From the NCBI GenBank assembly GCA_003175935.1, contig PSRI01000131.1:1-42847 (forward strand): a DNA stretch of 42,847 nt, in the 5' to 3' direction. This DNA comes from Bacteroidota bacterium. GTDB lineage: Bacteria > Bacteroidota > Bacteroidia > Chitinophagales > Chitinophagaceae. The notes beneath the pieces are model-generated. The model was not told where the DNA came from, made no database searches, and worked only from the letters and a program-made list of their open reading frames with translations. The translations under genes were made by a program, and so were the position numbers. Shown here piece by piece: positions 34,821-40,910 of this stretch; positions within the stretch are counted from its first letter, which is position 1; each line of letters starts with the position of its first letter.

Positions 34821-34873
34821 AGAAAATCGTTTAGTGATATGAAAATAAAAAAATCCTTCGAAGGGCGGGCCCG

Positions 34874-34911
34874 AAAAAGAAAAAAGTGAAGCTGTTGTTG
34901 CTCCACTTTTT
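34874..34911 (-). terminator. Intrinsic terminator after the first Gfo/Idh/MocA gene
   Basis: AAAAAGTG (34881-34888) pairs with CACTTTTT (34904-34911), extended past one A-C mismatch by AGC/GCT around a TGTTGTT loop. On the minus strand T-runs follow, towards 34874. It lies between the oxidoreductase stop (34931) and the GH78 start (34820). Confidence 0.8.
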
Positions 34912-34930
34912 ATTTTATCAGTTTTTCATA

Positions 34931-36370
34931 TTATACATTGATTGAGTAGCCATCGCGATAATCTCTTTTCACCCATTGATTCGCGTCATCAAAGTTGGTG
35001 ACTTTGAGATTTTTCGCATCCCACAACAGTTTCTTTCTACCCAGCCATTTGTCTTCCCAACCTTTACCTTTAGTATTCTGTAACATATAACTTCTAATGG
35101 CGAGGTTACTGATGAGAATACTTTCAGTAAATGGTCCGGCAAATTCAAATGGAGAACTTGTTTCGCCTTTACCATGTCCGGCAATACATGCATTGACCCA
35201 TTGGATATAGTGACCCTCAGGAACACGCTTAATGGTTTCTTTAGGCATTGTTGATTCCTTCATCAATTTTGTTGGCAGCAAGCGAGGGTTTGCTCCATAG
35301 CAATCAGCCAGGATTTTTCCTTTGGTACCTTCAAACAAAACACCACCATCCCAGTTACCAAAAGCTTCTTCCGGCAAAAGTTCATCGGGTCTTTGAGGGA
35401 GAAGTCCGCCATCGTACCAGGAAACTTTGATATTTCCTTTTCCATCAGTTCTGGGATAATCCAGATGGATGATTGATGATGGAGGACAGCTATCCTGGTT
35501 CAGGGAATCGTTCCACATTTCTTTCCATATAGTAGCCAGGCTGCATTCTACAGAAGATGGATAAAGGATTGGCAGAATTCTGTAAACCGGATCCATAATA
35601 TGGCATGCCATATCACCTAAAGCACCGGTACCAAAGGCCCACCAGCCTCTCCAGTTAAATGGAAGATATGCTGGATTATAATCGATCATTTTTGCCGGTC
35701 CAATCCAAAGATTCCAGTCAAGTTCTGATGGAACAGAAAATTGTCCGGATGGTGTGGGTAATCCTTGCGGCCATACAGGTCGATTTGTCCAGCAATGAAC
35801 TGTATGTACATCGCCAATCATTCCGGCGTTGTACATCTCTTTCATTTTTCTAACGCCGTCACCTGAGCCACCCTGATTACCCATCTGGGTAACCACTTTA
35901 TATTTTTTCGCAGCTTCAGTAAGTTTTCTTGCTTCCCAAATATCGTGAGTGAGTGGTTTTTGAGTATAAACGTGTTTGCCCAATTGCATAGCAGCTATGG
36001 TTGCCACAGCGTGAACGTTATCAGGCGTTGAAATGGAACAGGCGTCTATATTATTTTTTTCTTTGTCTAGTAGTTCCCTGAAATCCTTATACACTTTTGC
36101 CTTTGGAAATCTTTTGCGGGTCTCTACAGTTTGGCGTTCGTCAACATCTGCAAATGCAACAATATTTGCTTTTGGACTTTTTGCGAATTGCTGCAGATCA
36201 TCTTCACCTTTTCCTCCCGCTCCAATGCCGGCGATGTTCAGCTGATCACTGGGCGCAATAAAACCCTTTCCTAAAACATTTCTCGGAACTATAAAAAATC
36301 CTGCTGCTGCCATGGATGAGTTCTTGAGAAAATCACGACGCGAACGCATTTTTGATTTTGATTTTTTCAT
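34931..36370 (-). CDS. Tat-exported Gfo/Idh/MocA family oxidoreductase (paralogue 1)
   Basis: A 479-residue NAD(P)-dependent sugar oxidoreductase predicted to be exported folded with its cofactor by the Tat system. The twin-arginine signal is SRRDFLKNSS (Arg11-Arg12) followed by MAAAGFFIVPRNVLG. The Rossmann domain starts with LNIAGIGAGGKGEDD. The family lysine is in YTQKPLTH (Lys138), where the usual E-K-P reads Q-K-P. KVVTQMGNQGGSGDG, HTVHCWTNRPVWPQG and the substrate-side His block GALGDMACHIMD follow. It is a clear tandem paralogue of the next gene, sharing most of these blocks. The substrate is unknown, but nearby GH78 suggests a sugar or glycoside. It has its own terminator and is read towards the GH78 gene. 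The start at 36370 keeps a basic n-region before the twin arginines. Confidence 0.92.
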   Translation of the reverse strand: MKKSKSKMRSRRDFLKNSSMAAAGFFIVPRNVLGKGFIAPSDQLNIAGIGAGGKGEDDLQQFAKSPKANIVAFADVDERQTVETRKRFPKAKVYKDFRELLDKEKNNIDACSISTPDNVHAVATIAAMQLGKHVYTQKPLTHDIWEARKLTEAAKKYKVVTQMGNQGGSGDGVRKMKEMYNAGMIGDVHTVHCWTNRPVWPQGLPTPSGQFSVPSELDWNLWIGPAKMIDYNPAYLPFNWRGWWAFGTGALGDMACHIMDPVYRILPILYPSSVECSLATIWKEMWNDSLNQDSCPPSSIIHLDYPRTDGKGNIKVSWYDGGLLPQRPDELLPEEAFGNWDGGVLFEGTKGKILADCYGANPRLLPTKLMKESTMPKETIKRVPEGHYIQWVNACIAGHGKGETSSPFEFAGPFTESILISNLAIRSYMLQNTKGKGWEDKWLGRKKLLWDAKNLKVTNFDDANQWVKRDYRDGYSINV

Positions 36371-36474
36371 GCAATCTATTTTTCTTGGGCTTTGTGATTA
36401 ATAATGGGCGGTAATTTACTATAAAGATCAATTTGACAGTAAAAAAAGTGCAGCTCAATCGATTGCGTTTGAAC

Positions 36475-36507
36475 AAAAAAATGGGCAGTAGAATCGATCC
36501 ACTGCCC
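36475..36507 (-). terminator. Intrinsic terminator after the second Gfo/Idh/MocA gene
   Basis: GGGCAGT (36483-36489) pairs with ACTGCCC (36501-36507). On the minus strand the stem is followed by ATTTTTTG across the A-run at 36475-36480. It lies 22 bp past the stop of the second paralogue, so the tandem genes are separate transcripts or only partly read through. Confidence 0.75.
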
Positions 36508-36528
36508 TTCTCTAATGATTATTAACAG

Positions 36529-37965
36529 TTAAAGTTCAAGTTTCCAATTACCCCGATATTGGCGTTTTACAAACTGATTTGCGGGCTCAAAATTTGTGAT
36601 GCGCATATTTTCACCGTCCCATAGAAGTTTTTTTCTACCCGGATATTTTCTATTTCCCTTTGCATCTGTTTCGAAGTAATTATAACTTCTCACTGCCAAA
36701 TTACCCATGATCACTGTTTCGGTAAGCGGGCCCGACTTATCAAATGAAGAGCTTGTATAAGCCCCATAACCTTTTTTGCAGGCTTTTACCCATTGTTGCT
36801 GATGACCCTCTGAACCGCCATCCACAAATTCGAATTTTGATTTGGGTAAGTTCGTTTCCTTCATCTTCTTAGTCGGTAGTAATGTTGGATTTCTTCCGAA
36901 TAATCCTGCCATGAGTTTTCCTTTAGTGCCTTCGAAAATGATTCCACCATCCCACTCACCTAAATCTTCATCGGGCAAAAGTTCATCAGGCCTTCTTGGT
37001 TTTATTCCACCATCATACCAAATCAATTCTACCGGAACCATTGATCCTCGCGCTGGAAATTGAATATGTGTTTTTGCTGATGGCGGATAGCTGTCGCTAT
37101 ACACTGCTTCCTCAAAAAATCCGGTATATACAGAACCTACACTTGTTTCAACTGAAACAGGATATCCAAGTTTCAATGCTCTGAACGGTACATCCATAAA
37201 ATGGCAGCCCATATCACCTAAGGAGCCAGTGCCGAAATCCACCCAACCTCTCCAGATAGCCGGCAGGTAAATTGGGTTGAAATCCCGGAATGGTGCTGTT
37301 CCAAGCCAAAGTTCCCAGTCCACTTCTTTGGGAATATCGAATTTTCCAGTTGGTGTAGGAATTCCCTGCGGCCATACAGGTCTGTTCGTCCAAACATGGA
37401 CGGTATGGACATCGCCGATTACACCAGCCTGAATCCATGTTTCTACATTGCGGGTATCATCACCACTGCTTCCCTGGTTTCCCATTTGCGTAACCACTTT
37501 ATATTTTGCGGCTGCTCTTGTGAGCGTTCTCGCTTCGTAAATATCATGTGTAAGCGGCTTCTCGCAATAAACATGTTTTCCCATTTTCATTGCTGCCAGT
37601 GCTGCAACAGCATGCGTATGGTCAGGAGTGGTAACCATAACAGCATCTATATGCGAAGCTTCTTTTTCGAGCATTTCTCTAAAATCTCTATAATAGGGTG
37701 CATTGGGCCATTTCTTGCGCGCATTCACAGCCATACGATCATCAACATCACAGAGCGCAACAATATTATCCGAACCATTATTATATGCATAAGGCAAATT
37801 CACTTCGGCCTTACCGCCAACTCCAATACCAGCGATATTCAATTTATCACTTGGAGGAACAAAACCCCTTCCTAAAACATGCCGTGGCACAATAAAAAAT
37901 GCCGATGCAGCTAATGATGCATCATGAATAAATTTTCGTCTCGTTGGTTGTTTTTTTGAGTCCAT
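36529..37965 (-). CDS. Tat-exported Gfo/Idh/MocA family oxidoreductase (paralogue 2)
   Basis: A 478-residue paralogue of the preceding oxidoreductase gene. The Tat signal is TRRKFIHDAS (Arg9-Arg10) with LAASAFFIVPRHVLG. The nucleotide-binding loop is LNIAGIGVGGKAEVN. The family motif is intact as YCEKPLTH (Glu135-Lys136), followed by KVVTQMGNQGSSGDD, HTVHVWTNRPVWPQG and GSLGDMGCHFMDVPFRALK. The C-terminal alpha/beta domain binds substrate and forms the dimer or tetramer. The product is expected in the periplasm, where it would oxidise or reduce a sugar with a tightly bound NAD(H). I chose the ATG at 37965, which opens the Tat signal; the frame is open back to 38013, inside the repeat island, but adds no family sequence. 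The heptad repeat island (37972-38045) begins 7 bp upstream of its start and so covers its promoter region. Confidence 0.92.
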   Translation of the reverse strand: MDSKKQPTRRKFIHDASLAASAFFIVPRHVLGRGFVPPSDKLNIAGIGVGGKAEVNLPYAYNNGSDNIVALCDVDDRMAVNARKKWPNAPYYRDFREMLEKEASHIDAVMVTTPDHTHAVAALAAMKMGKHVYCEKPLTHDIYEARTLTRAAAKYKVVTQMGNQGSSGDDTRNVETWIQAGVIGDVHTVHVWTNRPVWPQGIPTPTGKFDIPKEVDWELWLGTAPFRDFNPIYLPAIWRGWVDFGTGSLGDMGCHFMDVPFRALKLGYPVSVETSVGSVYTGFFEEAVYSDSYPPSAKTHIQFPARGSMVPVELIWYDGGIKPRRPDELLPDEDLGEWDGGIIFEGTKGKLMAGLFGRNPTLLPTKKMKETNLPKSKFEFVDGGSEGHQQQWVKACKKGYGAYTSSSFDKSGPLTETVIMGNLAVRSYNYFETDAKGNRKYPGRKKLLWDGENMRITNFEPANQFVKRQYRGNWKLEL

Positions 37966-37971
37966 TTGAAA

Positions 37972-38045
37972 GATTTTTGAATGTGGATTTTGGATTTTAG
38001 ATTTTAGAAACATTAACCAAAATCTAATAACTAAAATCTAAAATC
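37972..38045. repeat. Inverted heptad repeat island A (GATTTTR)n ... (YAAAATC)n
   Basis: Five 7-base units in phase from 37972 to 38006 read GATTTTT, GAATGTG, GATTTTG, GATTTTA, GATTTTA. After an 11-base spacer, four units on the other orientation (CAAAATC, TAATAAC, TAAAATC, TAAAATC; 38018-38045) run back. GATTTTAGATTTTAG (37993-38007) and CTAAAATCTAAAATC (38031-38045) are perfect 15-base inverted copies. The DNA lies between the divergent second oxidoreductase gene and csaA. Its function is unknown, and it could fold as a long hairpin. Confidence 0.8.
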
Positions 38046-38065
38046 TTCCTGCCGGGAGGCAGGAA
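38046..38065 (+). repeat. GC-rich hairpin next to heptad island A
   Basis: TTCCTGCC (38046-38053) and GGCAGGAA (38058-38065) form a perfect 8-bp stem around GGGA. It abuts the repeat island and stands out in AT-rich DNA. No T-run follows, so it is not a standard terminator. It lies 38 bp before the csaA start. Confidence 0.65.
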
Positions 38066-38103
38066 TAACAATCTAAGCAATAAATTTGAGAAAATATTTT
38101 ATC

Positions 38104-38436
38104 ATGACCATTAGTTGGGATGATTTTGAAAAAGTTGAAATTAGGACAGGTACAATTTTGGAAGTCGCGGATTTTCCGAAGGCCAGAAAACCTTCTCTTA
38201 AGCTAACTATCGATTTTGGCGAGCTTGGAATTAAAAAATCATCAGCCCAAATAACTACTTTTTATTCAGGAGAAAATCTGGTAGGGAAACAAATCATTGC
38301 AGTCGTCAATTTTCCTCCCAAACAAATTGCCGATTTTTTCAGCGAATGTCTTGTGCTGGGAGTATACACTGAAAATAAAGATGTGGTATTGCTGCAACCC
38401 GAAAGAAAAACAACCAACGGAATGCGGATTGGCTAA
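38104..38436 (+). CDS. csaA: CsaA-like tRNA-binding domain protein
   Basis: A 110-residue protein made of a single EMAP-II/Trbp111-type OB-fold, which binds the elbow of tRNA. CsaA is described as a homodimeric secretion chaperone, but the fold and its best-supported activity are tRNA binding. Family marks are the start ISWDDFEKVEIRTGTILEVADFP, KARKPSLKLTIDFGELGIKKSSAQIT, the block YSGENLVGKQIIAVVNFPPKQI and the ending NGMRIG. The length is normal. I chose the ATG at 38104, which begins the OB-fold; an earlier ATG at 38086 adds six residues and is possible. It is the first gene of a tight three-gene operon with the TMEM175-like gene (17 bp gap) and the methyltransferase gene, bracketed by two heptad repeat islands. 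Confidence 0.92.
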   Translation: MTISWDDFEKVEIRTGTILEVADFPKARKPSLKLTIDFGELGIKKSSAQITTFYSGENLVGKQIIAVVNFPPKQIADFFSECLVLGVYTENKDVVLLQPERKTTNGMRIG

Positions 38437-38452
38437 AAACAAAACATTTTAA

Positions 38453-39115
38453 ATGTCTGAATCCAACCAAAGAAAAAGCATTGAAATTTCAACAAGCCGA
38501 CTTGAAGCATTTAGTGATGGTGTATTTGCGATTGCTATTACGCTTTTAATTCTCGAAATTAAAGTACCAACAAAATCTACCCTGGAACATGAATCGCTTG
38601 CTGATTATTTAATACATCAGTGGCCCCAATTTTTTGCCTATATTTTCAGTTTCGTCATTATCGGAATCTATTGGGCTAATCATCATTATTTATTCAAATT
38701 ATTTCGCAGGACTGACCACGTTTTTAATCTTCTCAATGTTCTCTTCCTTCTTACCATTGCATTTCTACCCTATCCTACAGGAATTTTTGGGGAATTCATT
38801 GCAGAGAGGGAACATCTTAGGATGGCTGTAATTTTTTATTCTATTGGCATTACATTTCCATCATTAAGCTGGTTGCTCATGTGGTCTTATGCATCAAGAA
38901 ATCGAAGGCTTACGGATGAAAGACTAACGGATGATTTTATTTCCTCGTTATCAAGAAAATTTCTGCTCAGTAATGTATTTTATATCATTGCTATTATAAT
39001 TTCACTTTTTTATCCGATAATAAGTCTCGTTCTCAATGTAACTTTAACGCTGATTTACCTGCTGCCACCTCCTACCCCTCAATATAAGTCCTCACAATCT
39101 CCGAGAGAATTATGA
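38453..39115 (+). CDS. TMEM175/DUF1211 family potassium channel-like protein
   Basis: A 220-residue integral membrane protein of the bacterial TMEM175 family, tetrameric K+-permeable channels that lack the classical selectivity filter. The hallmark is in the first helix, RLEAFSDGVFAIAITLLILEIKVP, which holds the FSDGVFAIAITLL motif that lines the pore. About six hydrophobic segments follow (FFAYIFSFVIIGIYWANHHYLF, VFNLLNVLFLLTIAFLPYPTG and others), giving one repeat of the fold. The start at 38453 places a short polar N-terminus before helix 1. The stop overlaps the next ATG by 4 bases (ATGA), so translation of the methyltransferase is coupled to it. A physiological link between a K+ channel, CsaA and DNA repair is not obvious. 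Confidence 0.92.
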   Translation: MSESNQRKSIEISTSRLEAFSDGVFAIAITLLILEIKVPTKSTLEHESLADYLIHQWPQFFAYIFSFVIIGIYWANHHYLFKLFRRTDHVFNLLNVLFLLTIAFLPYPTGIFGEFIAEREHLRMAVIFYSIGITFPSLSWLLMWSYASRNRRLTDERLTDDFISSLSRKFLLSNVFYIIAIIISLFYPIISLVLNVTLTLIYLLPPPTPQYKSSQSPREL

Positions 39116-39624
39116 ATAATTCGAACTTCCTTTATGATTCTCCCATTGGTTTAATTGCGATTCATGCAACAGGTGATCATATTGATTCGATTTTATTTGC
39201 TAATTCCGGTCGCGGACCTGTGGTGGATAAGGCTGAAATAAAAAATGTGAAGACTACTTTACCCATTATACAAAATTGCGTCACTCAGCTGGAAGAATAT
39301 TTTGAAGGCAAACGAAAAGATTTTGATTTCAATTTTTTGCAGAGTGGCACAGCATTCCAGGAAAAAATCTGGAATGAGCTCACACATATCCCCTATGGCA
39401 GAACTATTTCATACCTGGAACTTTCTAAAAGAATCGGTAATGTAAAAGCCATTCGGGCTGTGGGAACCACGAATGGAAAGAATCAGTTATGTATCGTTGT
39501 TCCCTGCCACCGCGTGATTGGATCCAGTGGAAGCTTAGTTGGTTACGGCGGAGAGCTTTGGAGGAAAAAATGGCTACTGGAGCATGAAGCGAAATTTGCT
39601 AATGGAGTGCAAGTGCTGTTTTGA
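39112..39624 (+). CDS. ogt: Methylated-DNA--[protein]-cysteine S-methyltransferase
   Basis: A 170-residue suicide DNA-repair protein that moves methyl groups from O6-methylguanine (or O4-methylthymine) to its own cysteine. The active site is IVVPCHRVIG (Cys132) in the C-terminal domain, after the helix-turn-helix stretch FQEKIWNELTHIPYGRTISYLELSKRIGNVKAIRAVG with the conserved Arg and the Asn hinge (GTTNGKNQ). The N-terminal domain (about 1-75) is the ribonuclease-like half typical of Ogt. The length fits Ogt rather than the larger Ada. Its ATG overlaps the stop of the TMEM175-like gene. Heptad repeat island B begins immediately at the stop codon (39623). Confidence 0.95.
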   Translation: MNNSNFLYDSPIGLIAIHATGDHIDSILFANSGRGPVVDKAEIKNVKTTLPIIQNCVTQLEEYFEGKRKDFDFNFLQSGTAFQEKIWNELTHIPYGRTISYLELSKRIGNVKAIRAVGTTNGKNQLCIVVPCHRVIGSSGSLVGYGGELWRKKWLLEHEAKFANGVQVLF

Positions 39625-39726
39625 TTTTGGATCTTGGATTTCAGATTTTAGTAGTCTTTGTTTTCCCAAATCATTACTTAGACAACCGATTGTTTTGCCA
39701 AAATCCTCAATCTAAAATCTACAATC
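39623..39726. repeat. Inverted heptad repeat island B (GATTTTR)n ... (YAAAATC)n
   Basis: Four 7-base units in phase, GATTTTG, GATCTTG, GATTTCA, GATTTTA (39623-39650), are followed by a 48-base spacer. Four units in the opposite orientation then read CAAAATC, CTCAATC, TAAAATC, TACAATC (39699-39726). The layout is that of island A 1.6 kb upstream, with a different spacer and more divergence. It lies between the methyltransferase stop and the efflux adaptor gene. Besides a possible structure or protein-binding role I see no function, and it may double as the operon's terminator. Confidence 0.75.
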
Positions 39727-39786
39727 CCCTCACAATATTTACGGACGGTGCAAATTGCCAGCATATTTTGCTTTAATTTCGCGCCG

Positions 39787-40827
39787 ATGAATAAAATATT
39801 TCCGTTTATAGTGATTTTGACCTTGTTTTTTGCTTGTAAAAGTAATGAAGACAAGCGTATCACACCCAACCAAACCCGACCAACGCCTACTATGTCTGCC
39901 GAAGGATTTGTAGTAAGAACTAAATCCTTAAGTGAAAATATTGAAGTGGCCGGCTCCCTCTTGCCTGCTGAAGAAACTGAAATCAGACCCGAAATATCAG
40001 GACGTCTGGTAAGCATCAATTTCCAGGAAGGAACTTTTGTTAAACAGGGCGCTTTACTTGCGAAAATATATGATGGGGACCTGCAGGCACAATTGAAAAA
40101 GCTGGAAGTACAACTTGAGATTAGCGAAAAAACTGTAGAGCGCTATAAAGAACTTCTCAAAATCCAGGGAATTAGTCAGCAGGATGTAGACCTTAGTGAA
40201 TTGCAGGTAAGTAATACGAAAGCTGATATTGAACTCACGAAAGTAAGTATTTCTAAAACTGAAATCCGCGCGCCATTTGATGGTAAAATTGGTTTGAGAA
40301 ACGTGAGCATCGGAGCTTATGTGGCTCCTACAACGGTCATAGCTACCCTAAGACAACTCAATCAACTAAAATTAGAATTTACGGTGCCCGAAAAATATAG
40401 TTCCGAATTTGTGAAAGGAAAGGATGTAAGTTTCGGTATCGAAGGTGTAAAAGATAAATTCAACGCTGTAGTTATTGCTTCTGAACTCTCCATAGATGCT
40501 AATACGAGAAGCCTGAAAATAAAAGCTCTTGTGAAAGGTGGACATCCTTCTTTAGTTCCCGGAGCATTTGCGAAAGTTGGTTTACATCTCGATAAAAATA
40601 ATAGTGCCCTGATAATTCCCACACAGGCAGTTATTCCATTGGCCCGCGGAAAACAGGTGATTATATACAAGGGAGGCAATACTCAGTTCCAGAATGTTTC
40701 AACAGGAATCAGGGATTCGGCATTTGTGCAGGTTACAGAAGGCCTGCAACCAGGAGATACTGTTTTGATCACAGGTCTTATGGCAATCCGTCCCAACAGT
40801 AAAGTACAACTTACCAAAGTGCAATAA
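39787..40827 (+). CDS. RND efflux transporter periplasmic adaptor (membrane fusion) subunit, lipoprotein
   Basis: A 346-residue adaptor that links an inner membrane RND pump to an outer membrane channel. The N-terminus is a lipoprotein signal with the lipidated Cys at 17 (FIVILTLFFACKSN), so it is tethered to a membrane in the periplasm. The layout is typical of the HlyD/AcrA family: a barrel-sandwich half (EIRPEISGRLVSINFQEGTFVKQGALLAKI), an alpha-hairpin around QLKKLEVQLEISEKTVERYKELL, the second lipoyl half (KTEIRAPFDGKIGLRNVSIGAYV) and a beta-barrel with membrane-proximal domain to VTEGLQPGDTVLITGL. The ATG at 39787 opens the signal. TAATTTCG just before it resembles a -7 box, hinting at a near-leaderless transcript. 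The permease gene follows 83 bp later. Confidence 0.94.
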   Translation: MNKIFPFIVILTLFFACKSNEDKRITPNQTRPTPTMSAEGFVVRTKSLSENIEVAGSLLPAEETEIRPEISGRLVSINFQEGTFVKQGALLAKIYDGDLQAQLKKLEVQLEISEKTVERYKELLKIQGISQQDVDLSELQVSNTKADIELTKVSISKTEIRAPFDGKIGLRNVSIGAYVAPTTVIATLRQLNQLKLEFTVPEKYSSEFVKGKDVSFGIEGVKDKFNAVVIASELSIDANTRSLKIKALVKGGHPSLVPGAFAKVGLHLDKNNSALIIPTQAVIPLARGKQVIIYKGGNTQFQNVSTGIRDSAFVQVTEGLQPGDTVLITGLMAIRPNSKVQLTKVQ

Positions 40828-40910
40828 CAATTAGCAAGAGTAAGAAATACTTTTTGAAATCTCTGAGATCAATCTATGGATCCTAATAATTTAAACGAAC
40901 ACCCAACAAC

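Noticed and set aside
37396-37875. A 159-codon frame on the plus strand opposite the second Gfo/Idh/MocA gene
   Set aside because: It is His/Cys-rich and antisense to a clear gene with intact family motifs. No start context or homology is seen.
34931-37965. The two Gfo/Idh/MocA genes as one broken or duplicated pseudogene pair
   Set aside because: Both frames are intact, with full Tat signals, separate terminators and independent divergence including the active-site motif. They are functional paralogues.
39774-39781. TAATTTCG as a firm promoter for the efflux adaptor
   Set aside because: It has one mismatch in the conserved TTTG and no -33 box at the right distance. I mention it in the gene entry but do not list it.
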